64,000 bases of DNA from Macrolepiota albuminosa (Eukaryota > Basidiomycota > Agaricomycetes > Agaricales > Agaricaceae): assembly GCA_027475525.1 (NCBI GenBank), contig JAMWFC010000046.1:2418001-2482000 (forward strand), given 5' to 3'. The position numbers were made by a program, and so were the translations under genes. The notes beneath the pieces were generated by a model. It had not been told where the DNA came from. It worked only from the letters and a program-made list of their open reading frames with translations, and ran no database searches. Shown piece after piece: positions 46,504-59,100 of the stretch (its first letter is position 1; each line of letters opens with the position of its first letter).

Positions 46504-47681
46504 ATGCATTTCTCGTCTACACTGATTGCCTCCTTCGCAGCCCTCTGTGGTGTCGTGTCCGGCAAGTGGTTTCACGCTACCATTGTTGTGACATTAGGAC
46601 TGATATCAGTCTGTCTAGCGTCTCCTGTAGCTGATACAGTTGCGAAAGCCATTCGCCGCGACTGTTCCAGCGAAGCCGCTGCTTTCGGTCTCGCTCGTCG
46701 TAGCCAGCGTAGCGCTAAAAGATCATTCTACCCAAATTTCCTCAATGTGAGCTTAGTTTATCAAGCACCTTCCGTGACTAACTCTTTTTTAGTTAACGTG
46801 CATCCTTGCTCCCGAAGCCGAACTTGGTAAACAAAGCTCAAAGACCATAGATGCGATGACTCTAAGCTGACTTCTTGCATGACAGAGGATCACACCAGCA
46901 ATCCGGTATAAGTTCTGATATAATGCCCAGCTTCTGTCTTAACTCTTCATTTTAGCCTGTGCGACAGGATGTAACAGATGGTCAAGTGTAAGTCATATAG
47001 TTTTGACTTAGGCCCTAGTTTCTGAAAGAGACTCAAAGAGGAATTGCCTTAACCCTCGATATTGGAATTCTTGATGTCACGACTTGCGAACCCCTTCCAA
47101 ATGTCATGGTTGAAATGTGGTCTGGTCAGTCAAGACATGCAAACTACTTACATTGCTCTAAATGTTGAAGTATAGCTAACGCTCAAGGAGAATACGGCAC
47201 ATTCTTGAGGGGCGCCTCTCCTGCAGGGTCTAACGGAATTGTCGAGTTCCAGACGATCTTCCCCGGATTTACTTCCCAAGGTGCTAACCACATCAACCTC
47301 ATGGTTCACACCTCTTCCTCTACCTCCTCTCAAGTTTCGCATGTCGGCCAAGTTTTCTTCACTGACCAGTGGACCAACATCATCGGAATGCAGTCACCTT
47401 ATAACGCGAATACAAATGCTAGGATATTAGACCTCGATGACCCTGTGTACATGGCGGCAACCCGAGCTGGATTTTACCCTGTCGTTGAGTGAGTCCGCAC
47501 TATTAGCTTTGAGGGCGCAAGCTTACGACTTGCGGTTAGCATTGAATCGATTCATGACGACTGGCCAGAAGGTGTTATTGGTTATATAAGTACGTACATA
47601 CCGCCTATCTCTTCTCAGAGTATTGACGTCGTCCATCCAGCCGTTGGCGTTGACCCTTCTAAGTCACGTAGCGTCGATTAA
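46504..47681 (+). CDS. Secreted intradiol-dioxygenase-like protein
   Basis: Homologue of fungal extracellular aromatic-ring dioxygenases. ATG 46504 opens a signal peptide (MHFSSTLIASFAALC); a possible 57-nt in-frame intron would join it to VCLASPVADTV, giving a cleaner leader. A basic pro-segment (RRSQRSAKRSFYPN) follows. The fold is recognised by ALTLDIGILDVTTCEPLPNV, MVEMWSANAQ, GTFLRGASPAGSNGIVEFQT, FPGFTSQGANHINLMVHTS, VGQVFFTDQWTNIIGMQSPY and ESIHDDWPEGVIGYI. The end is VGVDPSKSRSVD, stop 47679-47681. In my model the usual GPYY near the N-terminus is absent, and the second His of the metal-binding HxH is Asn (HIN). Catalysis is therefore doubtful. Confidence 0.8.
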
Positions 47682-48671
47682 TAGTCAGGCTATGATAGGG
47701 GTTTAAAAATTTGCTATAGTTTCCTGTTTGATTCTGTGCAATTCTGGTTTGAAATCATAAAACATTTGTGACCTCGACGTTGAGGAGCGACTTACGCGAT
47801 CGACATACCGACACGCCATACCGAATATCACGGGATCATTTCCTTTATTGTTACCTGTTTTTTTCTTTCAGATGTCTTGGTGGACTGACAATCATTATTT
47901 GCCAGTCTTTGTGGTGGACTTCATCTATTTCACTATACTATCCAATGAGCTGCTCTTGCTGGAGTTTGACGCAAGAAGTGAGGGATGCTGGTCAATCAGG
48001 AGGAGAATTCCCTCCATTTTGAAGTTATCAAAAATCAGTTTAGACAATTGCTTTATACATTAAAAAGGAGTATTTTCTCAAGATAGAATTTTAACTGGGT
48101 GAGATTTGCAGTGTCCCAAAATTTTGTCACGATGTTGTGGTAACTAAATTTTCACAGAAAGAAGTTCGATTTTCTGTAGTGGGAGATGTGATTCATCGAG
48201 TGGTCTCACTTTTGTAGTGTACAGGAAGGAAAACAATGAATAAACTTTCGTAATGGTGGGCCAAAGATCGACGATTAGAATGTTGGTAGTGAGAGAGCGA
48301 CGTTGCGTTCACCTGAACTGCTGCAAGAGGGTGCGGGAGCACACGGCCACTGCCTATGACTGTGCCGAAGGACGGCTTCAGCACAGGGGGGTGCCGTGTA
48401 GTGTATGTGCTTGTTGCGCAGAGGCCTCCGAAAAGGTTCCTGACGTCGACCTATTTATTTAATCAGGGTGATCTCCGCGATGTTATACATAGCTGACATA
48501 ATGACGTCAAGAAAAAATAGAATATGAAAGTGGTCTCATATGTAAAGGCTATATAGTTCTCCAAGGCAGCCATGAATATTCCGAGCACATCCGTATGCTA
48601 TTCTCCCCATCTATATCGTCTTCGACAATTCCATCTCCTCGTCCTTCATTAGCCACTCACCGACGAGGGTG
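47682..48671. other. Intergenic region
   Basis: About 1 kb with no supported gene. A Cys-rich open frame at 48253-48462 has no family resemblance and overlaps the probable promoter of the gene at 48672. Confidence 0.45.
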
Positions 48672-49913
48672 ATGTTCCGTTGTCTTTACAAATGCTTTGC
48701 GACTGCGCCCATGCCTCCGCACAATCAACCGAATGGTCCCACATTTCCAAAACCGAACCACAGATCTTTCCTAGTCACTTTATCTGCGAGAGTTATAGGA
48801 TCGTTGGGCTTTGGTCTGGTGGGTGTTGATGTCAGCTCGTCTGGACACGTTCTTGATTTGAACCTTTTACCATAGAGTATACTCGCCATAGGATTTCGAT
48901 GGCTTGTACCAGTGGCCACAACAGTTACCCCTGGTGTTGGAAATGAATCGGAACGGCGAGCTAATCACCGCTCTCGAAGTCGATCGGTGCTTGCTCTGCC
49001 AGCACGCCTCATCATGCCTCCAGCCACCCCAATCACAGTGAACGGACGAAATACTACTAGCGATCTATATCGCGACAAACACGTATATTTCGCAGATACT
49101 CTTGGTTTTCAGCGAAGTTCGATCTCCACAGCGCATATGATGACCCTTGATGATACACCAGTGGAACAATTTTCAGCTGGAGGAAACCCACAACCATCCA
49201 CTCAGACCCTACCTACTACTACGTCTTCTTTAACCAAATCGATAAACATGAAACAAGATGATGAGCCATTTGCTGAGTCCGATTCCTGGTCTAGACGATC
49301 GTCTCTGGCGTTCCACCTGCCTAAAAGAATTTTATATTTCAGAAACAAATCCCGCCAACGCCGCCCTGGGACTTCCGTGATCGTTACACGATCATTACGT
49401 TGTGTGTTACTTGGATTTTGCGATGTACTTTGTACTGATGAAGATTTAGTGTCTGGTGAAGGCAAACATTCCAGGCAATCCAATATGGGCTTTGTTCCTC
49501 CATGGTCACCGCGGCGAAAGTTTCTTGGCACACAACCTGATGTGAATGACGAAGATAACCGTCCATTGACTCCCTTGAAGTCTGCCGACTTCCCTTCCGT
49601 ATCCAATGACTCTATTCAGCGGTCTGGTGTTTCCTTTTTTTCTTTCAAGGCTCATCGCCGCTGCATATCCGCTCCGAACTCTCGCATGCGTACGCAGCCA
49701 TACGACGCACCATACTTTGCGCTGCCTCCTACGAATACCACTTTCGACTTACGCAAGTCTCCTTTAACGTTTCATGAGGCTTCGACTAATTCGCATATGG
49801 AACACTCATTAGAAGACAATCGTGGTCGACTACAATCACCAAGACGGTCGCTTATCAAACGACGATCGGCAAGCGAGGGCTTGAATGGACGAAGGGCAGT
49901 CAGCTTACTCTAG
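48672..49913 (+). CDS. Unknown N-anchored protein, RTQPYEAPYF family (paralogue 2)
   Basis: Two exons, 48672-48818 and 48876-49913 (1185 nt, 394 residues), with one 57-nt phase-0 intron that splits a hydrophobic segment (ARVIGSLGFGL / SILAIGFRWLVPV). The intron sits at the same place as in the gene at 27704. Downstream the chain is basic and Ser/Pro-rich (RANHRSRSRSVLALPARLIM, LAFHLPKRILYFRNKSRQRR). The C-terminal box is RMRTQPYDAPYFALPPT, and the chain ends RRSLIKRRSASEGLNGRRAV. No enzyme or binding domain recognised; it is longer than its paralogue by a mid-chain insertion. Confidence 0.72.
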
Positions 49914-50239
49914 ATTTTCGGAATATGTAGTCGTTAAATATTGGGTTTGTTCCTTAGATAGGATAAGTTTGCGCGGCTGACAATTATATAGCGACGAAAC
50001 AAGGCAATGTACTTTACGCAATCAAGTATTTATGTACCTATATATTTCTTTAGTATAAATTTGATTTAATGTGATGTTTTAGCCTAGATGCTTCGAGATT
50101 GAGAGGAAGCAGAATCAATGGTTCCTTGAATTTGTGAAGAGGTTGAAGAGAAGCTCTCGGTGTATTCTCGGATTATTACCTACTCGAAAAGTATGGACTT
50201 TTTCCCCTGTCGGAGGCCGATTGCTTTGAATTTACACTC
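49914..50239. other. Intergenic region
   Basis: About 330 bp, AT-rich; 3' UTR of the unknown gene and promoter of the nicotinamidase gene. Nothing else seen. Confidence 0.5.
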
Positions 50240-50890
50240 ATGGCTACATTCACGCCAGCCCTCTTGGTCATCGACATGCAATACGACTTTGTCTATGGGT
50301 CCCTGGCTGTTCGCAACGGGAGCGAGATAATACCCGTTATCAATGATCTCTTAGCCCATCCATTCGCGGTTAAAATTGCTTCTCGAGATTTCCATCCACC
50401 CAATCATATCTCTTTCGCTGCTACACATGGAAAGCCACCCTTCTCCAAAACCATAATATATCCTCCTGGTGATATTGAGCAGGAGCAAGGACTTGAGCAA
50501 GTCCTTTGGCCAGTCCATTGCATAGCCAACACCCCAGGCTCTGAATTTGTCGAGGGTCTCAACCAGAAGGCGTTAACAAACCTGGTCACCAAAGGCACAG
50601 ATCACGGAATAGAAATGTATTCTGCTTTCCGTGATCCATGGCATCTCGCCAATACAATGCTCCCAAAGTTGCTCGAAGACCATGAAGTTACCGATGTGTT
50701 TATTGTGGGCATAGCTGGTGATTACTGTGTAAAGAGCACAGCATTAGATGCGATCGACTTTGGGTACAAAACCTGGGTTGTTCGAGACGCAGTTAGGAGC
50801 GTGCATGACACGGGTTCTGAATGGGAAGACATGGAAAGGAAGGGCATCAAGGTCATAGACTCTGCCGAAGTGAAACGCTTGGTAATATAA
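50240..50890 (+). CDS. PNC1: Nicotinamidase (isochorismatase fold)
   Basis: Converts nicotinamide to nicotinic acid in NAD salvage and so relieves sirtuin inhibition. Single exon of 216 residues, the usual length. Catalytic Asp in LLVIDMQYDFVYGSLAV; metal ligands in SRDFHPPNHISFA (DxH); catalytic Lys in TKGTDHGIEMYSAFRD; nucleophile Cys in VGIAGDYCVKSTALDAIDFG. WPVHCIANTPGSEF is the family's conserved W-P-x-H-C block. All key residues are present. It is one of the few intronless genes here. Confidence 0.95.
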   Translation: MATFTPALLVIDMQYDFVYGSLAVRNGSEIIPVINDLLAHPFAVKIASRDFHPPNHISFAATHGKPPFSKTIIYPPGDIEQEQGLEQVLWPVHCIANTPGSEFVEGLNQKALTNLVTKGTDHGIEMYSAFRDPWHLANTMLPKLLEDHEVTDVFIVGIAGDYCVKSTALDAIDFGYKTWVVRDAVRSVHDTGSEWEDMERKGIKVIDSAEVKRLVI

Positions 50891-51024
50891 GTTTAGGCCC
50901 TATCCCCACGATACTGACTCCTCTACCTTCTCTGAGCGTTGTTCACGAAGACTGATGATACTGTATTGCCTGGCTATTGCATATATCTTCTTTGGAATTA
51001 CTGTCTATATATGCGATGTTACTA

Positions 51025-54000
51025 TCATGGGTTTGCGCTTACTCCATCGTGAGTGATTAGAGCGAGCATTGCATCCACGACAGGATTGTTCTCTGATGCG
51101 AGTGTGGTGCCTTGCTCGACACAACGCTCGAGTTGTACATCTAGCAAACGTCTTGCAAACTCATAAGTGACGTCATCGGAACTGATTGGGCAGGCATCGA
51201 AATATACCTGAGTTGATTGACGAGTACGCCGATACGAGGCCAAGCTTTCAGTTTGAAACGACTGTCCTTGGTCCCAACGGAAACTTCTCCTCCTATCTGG
51301 TTCACGGAAACTGGACCTCCGAATAACAAGGCGGCATACATTGGAACCTGTATTCGATTTCAGCCTCAACAAACACTAATAACGAAAGTCAGCCATACCT
51401 GAGTCGCATCTCGTAGAAATACCTTACTCGACATGTACTTATGGAAATATACAAGAAACGGAGATACCCATGTTGCTTCACTAAAGAGTACACTCGCAGG
51501 GTGCAAAAAGACACGTCCCCCTTGAAGATCGTAAATCTTATACTCCTTAGCTGTATTTCCTCGCCGTACAGTTCCTGCAGAAACCTTGTCAAATTTGATC
51601 CGGTCTCTAGGAAGATGTACGAGGGCGACATGCGGCCACAAACCACCCAGGATGATAGCTTTGAGAAGGTTATGGTTTCCGCTGTTTTTATTGAGGGCCG
51701 GACCATCTGGCTTAGAACCAAATTCAAGAAAACCAATGTCAGAGAGGGAAAGAAAGAAGTCGTTGCGTAGAGTCCTAATTTCGCGAACACTGGCTGAAGA
51801 GATGAAATTCTACAAGTAGGAAAAGAAATTAATCTCGGAAAATTAAGAATGTCGCGATTCATATTCTGCACCTTTTCGCAAAAGGCACGCATTTCTACTT
51901 GTCCCTTTCCTCCGGACCACAGCCCCGCACATTGATCATAAGCCGTGACGGCGGTCAAAAGATCACTTCCAGCAGTCATGAAACGTTCTCTTGCTCTAAA
52001 AAATCTTTTTAATCACTCAGCAATTTGGAATGGCGCAAAAGCTTACTGTGTCGCTTCGTCACGCTTTTCCGCAGGAATAATGAACAACTGTTTGCATGAC
52101 AAGACAGCTGCGACTGTAAGGATTGGATCCAGACACCGAAAGACGGTGGCGAAAATCAACATCTAGACAAACGCAGGTCGGTATCTGTATGTGTTCGGAG
52201 AAGGAGAGCGAAAAACCGACATACCTTTGCAAGTCTAAGGTCTACTGGAAGTGTAGACTATCGTGCAGTGTGCAGCAGGATGCAAGACATGAGCAAAAAA
52301 AACTTACCATGTGCCGCCCAAGAGGAGTCAATTGCCCAGCATCATCAACGGCCCCAAGCTCTTCTAATGTGGACCATGCTCGTTCCATAGCCGCAATTTC
52401 GGGAGGATCAATAGCACGAGTCAGGAAGAGCTGCGTCTGCCTCAGCACTGAGAGATGGCATGGTAGAAAAGATTTTCCAACCTTCACATCATCCGCTTCT
52501 CGCATCACCTTGACCGTCAACGAAATGCTTTCAAGAGGAACGCGAAGGATCTCCGGGACAGGGAACTCGGCCATAGTCAGTTCTTGCTTCCGAGTGTACA
52601 ACTTGTAACAGACACCGGGTTGTGTTCGACCTGCTCTGCCTCTCCGTTGCCTTGCTGCAGCTCGAGTGACCCGTATTTCTACTAGCCGAGAAAGACCAGT
52701 TTCGGGATCGAACTGATTTTCCTTCATTCTGCCAGTGTCGATCACATAAATGACGTCGTCAATGGTGACGGAAGTCTGGAAAGTCACAAGTCAGTATCGG
52801 TAACTCTTTTTCTGTTGGAGCGACAGGCCTCGGCAATATTGGTAGCAGCTATAATCTTCCAATTAGAAGTTTTAAGAAAGACACGACGCTGTTCGTCACT
52901 GGACAAGTTCGCGTGAAGCGGATATACTTCTGCTTTGCCATTAAGGACAGGACGAATCGCCTCGATGCACTGTAGAATTTCATGGACACCAGGCAAAAAA
53001 ACCAGAATTCCTCCACGTTTGGCGGCAGTAGAAACAATGTGATGTACCACAGACGCTACGAGCTTCAAGTCCCGTAAGTTAAAATAACGGATAGAAACGA
53101 AAATAAAATAAAATAAACCTGGTAATCTATTCGATTTGAACGAGTGATCTCGTAGAGGGCGGTTATGCTTGGGTCATCCAGTCCCAGAGACTCATACTCG
53201 TCACGAAAGGTTGGTGCTACCGCGTCGGACCGGCTCCTCACATATTCCGATAAAGAAGATTGAAACTTGAGTAAAGGGATCACATCTTCTAGATATCTGC
53301 TCATCAGATTAGTGTTACGAGTGCTGCAAAATTACGTTTAACGTGCTTATCTGTGACAGGGTAAGTGAAACCAGGTATTGTGATAAGTGGAGCTTGATCG
53401 AAATATTCAACAAAAATTTGGTGGTTGATTGTGGCGGACATGAGGATAACTTTGAGATTCGTATGTGTTTTAAGGAGTTCTTTTAGTTCGAGAAGCAGAA
53501 AATCTCCATCGACAGATCGTTCATGAACCTACGAGAATGAGATAGAATTGAAGTACAGGGGATAGTGCTGACCTCGTCAACGACGACATGCGATATTCCA
53601 TGAAGCTTGTCCCCTGACCCCAACCGTCTTAGAACCACACCGGTAGTACAGAACAAGATCTTCGTCTTTTCATCTTGCTTACTCTCTCCTCTGATAGCAT
53701 AGCCGACGGAGCCGTCTTCGAGGCGTTCGGCAGATACCCTGGCTGCGACCGAAATAGCTGATAGCCTACGTGGTTGTGTCACGAGAATATTTACTTTGGA
53801 ACCGTTACCGGTTTCAATCATAGAATCGAGAATAAATTGGGGCACTTCAGGACGGATCAATAAGTACATGTTTGGCAATACTCTGACATTCTTACACTGG
53901 GTTGTCTTTCCACATCCTGAGAGAATTTAGCAGGTACGAACTGGCACTCAATAGAAACGAACCTGTTTCACCGACTACGATTACAACGTTGTGACGTTGG

Positions 54001-56062
54001 AGTTGCTTGAGAAAATGTTCTCTGGCAGAGAAAGCTGGAAGTTTCCGTCGAACATTCAACATTTCCGAATACTACGTAATGTGGCGTGAACAGACGCCCA
54101 GAAAGTATGATTGAACCATAGCAGTCACCTTTTCTTGCCTGCAAGTAGCCTCAAATTCGTCTTTGATTTGTTGGTCAGTACGTGTATCACGCCGCAACGA
54201 TGTTCCTCGTCGACCAGATCGAATGGTCGCGTGAGTGACGTCTGGAGTGGACGTAACAAGGTTAGGGACAGGATGCGTAAGAGGAATAAAATGAATCAGG
54301 ACTGCTGATATATCAGGAGGTCCGTCATCTTCAATTTTAGCCCACTCCGCCTCGAGGATCCTCATGACCGCCATGCAAAATCCTTCTCCAGGTTCGAAAA
54401 AATGGTCAGAATCCATCTCCCGGAGAAGGCAGGATAATAGATGGAGCCTTACGTAGGCAGGGGCCGAGGTGGAAGTGATATACATGGGGGAAAAGTTCGG
54501 TCGCGGATAGGCTTTGTCGGAGGAAATGAGGATGTGGATCTGTATGGGGGCACTAAACAGAGGTACAATGAGCTCTCCTGTGTCTGAGATGGACCCGCCC
54601 ATAGCTTCAACTTCATCGATGTTAATCTCGAACGGAGTGTTGTCTGCTTCGATTTCAGAAGTTTGTGCCCATTCATGACCAACCAATCTCCTACACAAAG
54701 CAACCAAAAGAAGGTCCCAATTCAATAACAGTTCAGGGTTTGTGCCCATTCATGACCAACCAATCTCCTACACAAAGCAACCAAAAGAAGGTCCCAATTC
54801 AATAACAGTTCAGGATGGCGGTACAGGCTTTGACAGCGTGCGCTGGCCAACCTGCTTCCTTGACTGCCTTGTCTTCTATCCAGCGTTTCATTAAATCATC
54901 AGTTCCAGTATGTGTTGAGGTGATGAAAGCATTTGAAGAATTGATGGTAGGAAGAAAGCGTTGTGGGAGATCGCATTCAGGCAACGAGAGGATAAGATAC
55001 TCTATGCAGGCCTCTAGAGAGTTCGCGGAGTCCAGAAGGATTGACGTAAGCTGAGATGGTTGCGACAAAAAGGAAATAGCTTTTTGGGCTTGTGCTGGCT
55101 TAAAACCAAGGTGGCCGAGCCCTTGCAAGACCTCGGAAGCGTCTGCTTCATCAAGAACAGATATAGAAATATCGCGAGCTTCTGGATACATAGATATCCC
55201 CTTGCTCAAGTGGGTCAGATGAAATTAACGACCTCGAAACATTACCAACCTGTTTTATGGCCTCCTCAACTTTTTCTCTAAGGCTCACCGCCATTTTGAC
55301 CTCGGGTACTTGTGAAAATTCATCAGAGGCCTGTTTTAGGCTAGGCTTGCCAGAGGTGTTTGCTTCTCTCGCAGCGGCAATTGCGCGTTTAGTAGCTTTG
55401 GCCTTTTCTTGTTCCTCTTGAGCAGCGAAAGGATCCTCGGCATATTTCCATTTCAAATGTGGAGGCGAGTCTTTATGTTCCTTCGCCAACTCATTCCAGT
55501 ATTGTCTTGGTCCTGGAGGCAAGACAAGTTGCATTCGTGTACCATTACAGAACTAGCGTACATGTTCAGAAAATTCGCTTTTGTCCCATTGGAGCATTGA
55601 GATGGATTTAGACGAACACGGTATAAGGCATAAGTTGCTCCCCAATGGCGTGCTTCAAGAGACGTCGCACTCAGATATGGCTGATCGGGTTTCAACCGTA
55701 TCGATTCCTTTTGGTTGCTTTTCTTATTGATTTTGTTGAGGTGAACAACAAAAGACCACCCATCCGAATGTTGATGCTGGGAAAATGCTTAGATGACTTC
55801 ATGTACGCAAACATAGTTAGCATACTGTTTCGACGAATGGCTTTTCCCAACCTAGCTTCTGGCACCTAAAATCACTAAGAGTCAGCCTGGCTACTGTAGT
55901 GCCTGTATTGTTATACCTCTCGTTGAGTAAACTCAGAGGATGTTTGTATCCTGGAGGGAACAGGGATTTTTCTACTGGTGGAGCCTGTGCAAGCGAGGTT
56001 TTATCACTCTTGGATGAATTTCCAGCATTGCCAGACTTGACGATGCCTTTTCGAGGAGGCAT
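51025..56062 (-). CDS. DHX57/Ucp12/YLR419W-type DEAH-box RNA helicase
   Basis: Large helicase with UBA-like and RWD domains, of uncertain role in RNA metabolism or translation. ATG 56062 gives [20 protein letters not shown], then [14 protein letters not shown] and Ala/Lys-rich linker sequence. UBA-like [20 protein letters not shown] is near 55070-55130; the RWD region ([20 protein letters not shown]) near 54400. Motif I VVGETGCGKTTQ is split by an intron near 53960; [22 protein letters not shown] is DEVH (intron at 53570); [33 protein letters not shown] (near 52640). HA2 and OB regions continue to ANP-stop at 51025. The 77-bp duplication at 54661 breaks the frame; collapsing it and adding one base yields [20 protein letters not shown] joined to the UBA side. 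Confidence 0.88.
54661..54814 (+). repeat. 77-bp exact tandem duplication K
   Basis: Copies 54661-54737 and 54738-54814, in an exon of the minus-strand helicase gene. One base added at 54814/54815 plus removal of a copy restores the frame exactly. Confidence 0.97.
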
Positions 56063-56123
56063 ACACCGAGAAGTGATTGTGCTTACGTAATTGCCATCCC
56101 TCTTCTCCAAGTGACTCTCCCCC
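56063..56123. promoter_or_regulatory. 61-bp bidirectional start region of two DEAH helicases
   Basis: Only 61 bp separate the ATG codons of the DHX57-like gene and PRP22, so their 5' UTRs or promoters must overlap each other's transcribed region. Confidence 0.6.
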
Positions 56124-59100
56124 ATGGCAGAGTCCGACATCTATAATCTCGAGTTTCTTTCACTGGTAGCGAAAATCACTCAAGAACTTAACAATCACCT
56201 CGGGCTCAACGACAAGACTCTCGCCGAGTTCATTATTGCACTTCATGATCAGTCCAACAGAAGTTTACCCGCCTTCAAGGCGAAACTCAATGAAATGGAG
56301 GCTGGGTTTCCCGACTCACTTGTGGATAATATAGACCGTCTCATTCTCAGTATGCACCCGAAACACAAGAAGAAAAGTTTAAAGCTGGTTGAACAGAATG
56401 GAAAGGATACGGTCGCAGATGGAGAACTGACAGAGCAAGAGAAGAAGAAACGTTTATTCCCTGGACTTGCATTGCAAAACAAGGAAGTACCTCCTGCTGT
56501 CCCCGATGATGTCTTCTTGGCAGAGCTAGGGGACTTGGTTTCTGGTAGGAAGCGTCCACTACCGCAAGATGACCGGGTTTTGTCGAAGCGTCAGCGACGT
56601 GATCGTTCGCCTTCTCCAAGGCGCCACAGTCCGAGTCCAACGCGAAGAAGAGGTCGCGATAGCGACCGCTATGGCAGCATGGATAGACTTCCGTTGGACG
56701 AACGACCAGTGCTGTTCAAGATTTATAATGGGAAAGTAACAGGCCTGAAAGATTTCGGGGCTTTTGTTACTCTAGAAGGGGTCGTCGGCAGGGTAGAAGG
56801 TATGTGTTGTTGCATCTGTTGTAACGTTGCTACCATTTCTGACTTGACATTTATCTAGGGATGGTCCATGTATCAAACATCCAATCAGGGGCTCGAGCTA
56901 ACTCAGCCTCTGATTTGCTCAGTAGGGGGCAACCCGTGAAGGTCAAGGTAATGAGCATAGCTGCAAATCGAATATCTCTCTCCATGAAAGACGCAGACCA
57001 GGTTACTGGCCGTGATCTTACACCTCATCTTCGTATCAAGTCAGAGGCTGAAATGGAGGATGATCGATTACGTTCGTTGCGTGCTTCTTCTGGTGCCAAT
57101 GCGGTGCCTCTTCGTTCAAAGGACGACGGTCCCAAGCGGTCGGCGAAACGACTGACGTCTCCAGAACGTTGGGAAATCAAACAGTTGATTTCCTCCGGCA
57201 TTATTGATGCATCAGAATACCCTGATCTGGACGAAGATTTTAACAACCCTATGGCGCATGTGGAGGTGGAAGAAGAACTGGATGTGGAAGTGAGGGAGGA
57301 TGAGCCACCATTTTTAGCCGGACAGACGAAGAAAACCCTGGACCTTAGTCCCATAAAAATTGTTAAGGCGCCTGATGGGTCCCTAAACAGAGCTGCTCTT
57401 GCTGGAGCATCCTTGGCAAAGGAACGTCGCGAACTTCGACAACAAGAGGCGAATGAAGAAGCGGATTCGCAGGCCCGTGACTTTAGCCAACCGTGGCTTG
57501 ATCCCATGTCGAAGGAGTCGGACAGGATGTTTGCTCAAGACTTGCGTGGAAACCTTAAGAGCCAGAAGGCAGGCGAAGTTCCGCAATGGAAACAATCCAG
57601 CTTTAACAAAGCTACGACGTTCGGTGAAATAACCACACTGAGTATTCAAGAACAGCGACGAAGTTTGCCCATCTACAAGCTCCGGGAACCTCTTTTAAAG
57701 GCCATTGGAGAAGTATGTCATTTTCTTACTATTAGCGAAGTTACTCACTCCAAAAATCAGCATCAAGTTCTCATTGTTGTGGGTGACACCGGTTCAGGCA
57801 AGACTACTCAAATGGTCCAGTACCTCGCGGAGGCTGGCTACACCGAAAAGGGTCGTGTTGGCTGCACACAACCCCGACGTGTTGCTGCAATGTCGGTGGC
57901 AAAACGTGTAGCTGAGGAGGTCGGATGTCGTTTGGGTCAGGACGTCGGTTACACCATTCGTTTTGAGGATTGCACCAGTCCGGAAACGAAGATCAAGTAC
58001 ATGACGGATGGTATGCTGCAGCGCGAGTGTTTGATCGACCCACTTTGTAGTCAATATTCGGTCATCATGTTAGATGAGGCTCACGAGCGTACTATCGCTA
58101 CAGATGTCCTGTTTGGCTTGTTGAAGAGTGCGTTAGCATCAATTTGTTTGATAAACTTAGACTTTGACCACTTTAATTTAGAGGCTGTCAAACGACGTCC
58201 AGACCTCAAACTGATTGTGACTTCTGCTACACTCGATGCCGAAAAATTTTCCAAGTATTTCTTCGGATGCCCTATCTTCACCATTCCTGGCCGAACATAT
58301 CCTGTAGAGATCCTTTATACCAAGGAACCAGAGACAGACTATCTGGATGCCTCTCTCATTACTGTTATGCAGATTCACCTTTCTGAACCTCCTGGTGATA
58401 TTCTGCTCTTCCTCACTGGTCAAGAAGAAATCGATACTGCTTGCGAAATTCTCTTTGAGCGAATGAAGGCTCTCGGTCCCAAAGTTCCCGAACTCATCAT
58501 CCTGCCTATATACTCCGCCCTTCCCTCTGAGGTCCAGTCACGCGTCTTCGAGCCCACCCCACCCGGTGCTCGGAAAGTCGTCATTGCAACGAACGTTGCC
58601 GAAACTAGTTTGACCATTCCCGGTATCTATTATGTCATTGATCCCGGATTTTCCAAGCAAAATGCCTATGACCCAAGGCTGGGCATGGACTCTCTCGTGG
58701 TGATGCCAATCTCACAAGCTCAGGCACGACAGCGTGCTGGTCGTGCCGGACGTACAGGTCCCGGAAAATGCTACCGTCTTTTTACCGAGGCAGCATACCG
58801 TAACGAGATGCTGCCCAACTCCATTCCAGACATACAAAGGACCAATTTGTCGTCGACGATCCTACAACTCAAAGCTATGGGTATCAACGACCTGCTAAGT
58901 TTCGACTTCATGGACCCGCCACCTGCCCAGACAATGTTGACGGCGTTAGAGTCCTTGTATGCGCTCTCGGCCCTGGACGACGAAGGTCTTTTGACCCGCC
59001 TCGGGCGAAAGATGGCTGACTTCCCTATGGAACCGCCACTGGCTAAGATGTTGATTGCATCCGTTGAGTTGGGATGCTCAGAGGAGATTCTTTCCATCGT

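Noticed and set aside
48253..48462. Cys-rich small open frame
   Set aside because: No signal peptide or spacing typical of secreted cysteine-rich proteins, and no supporting context; left as intergenic.
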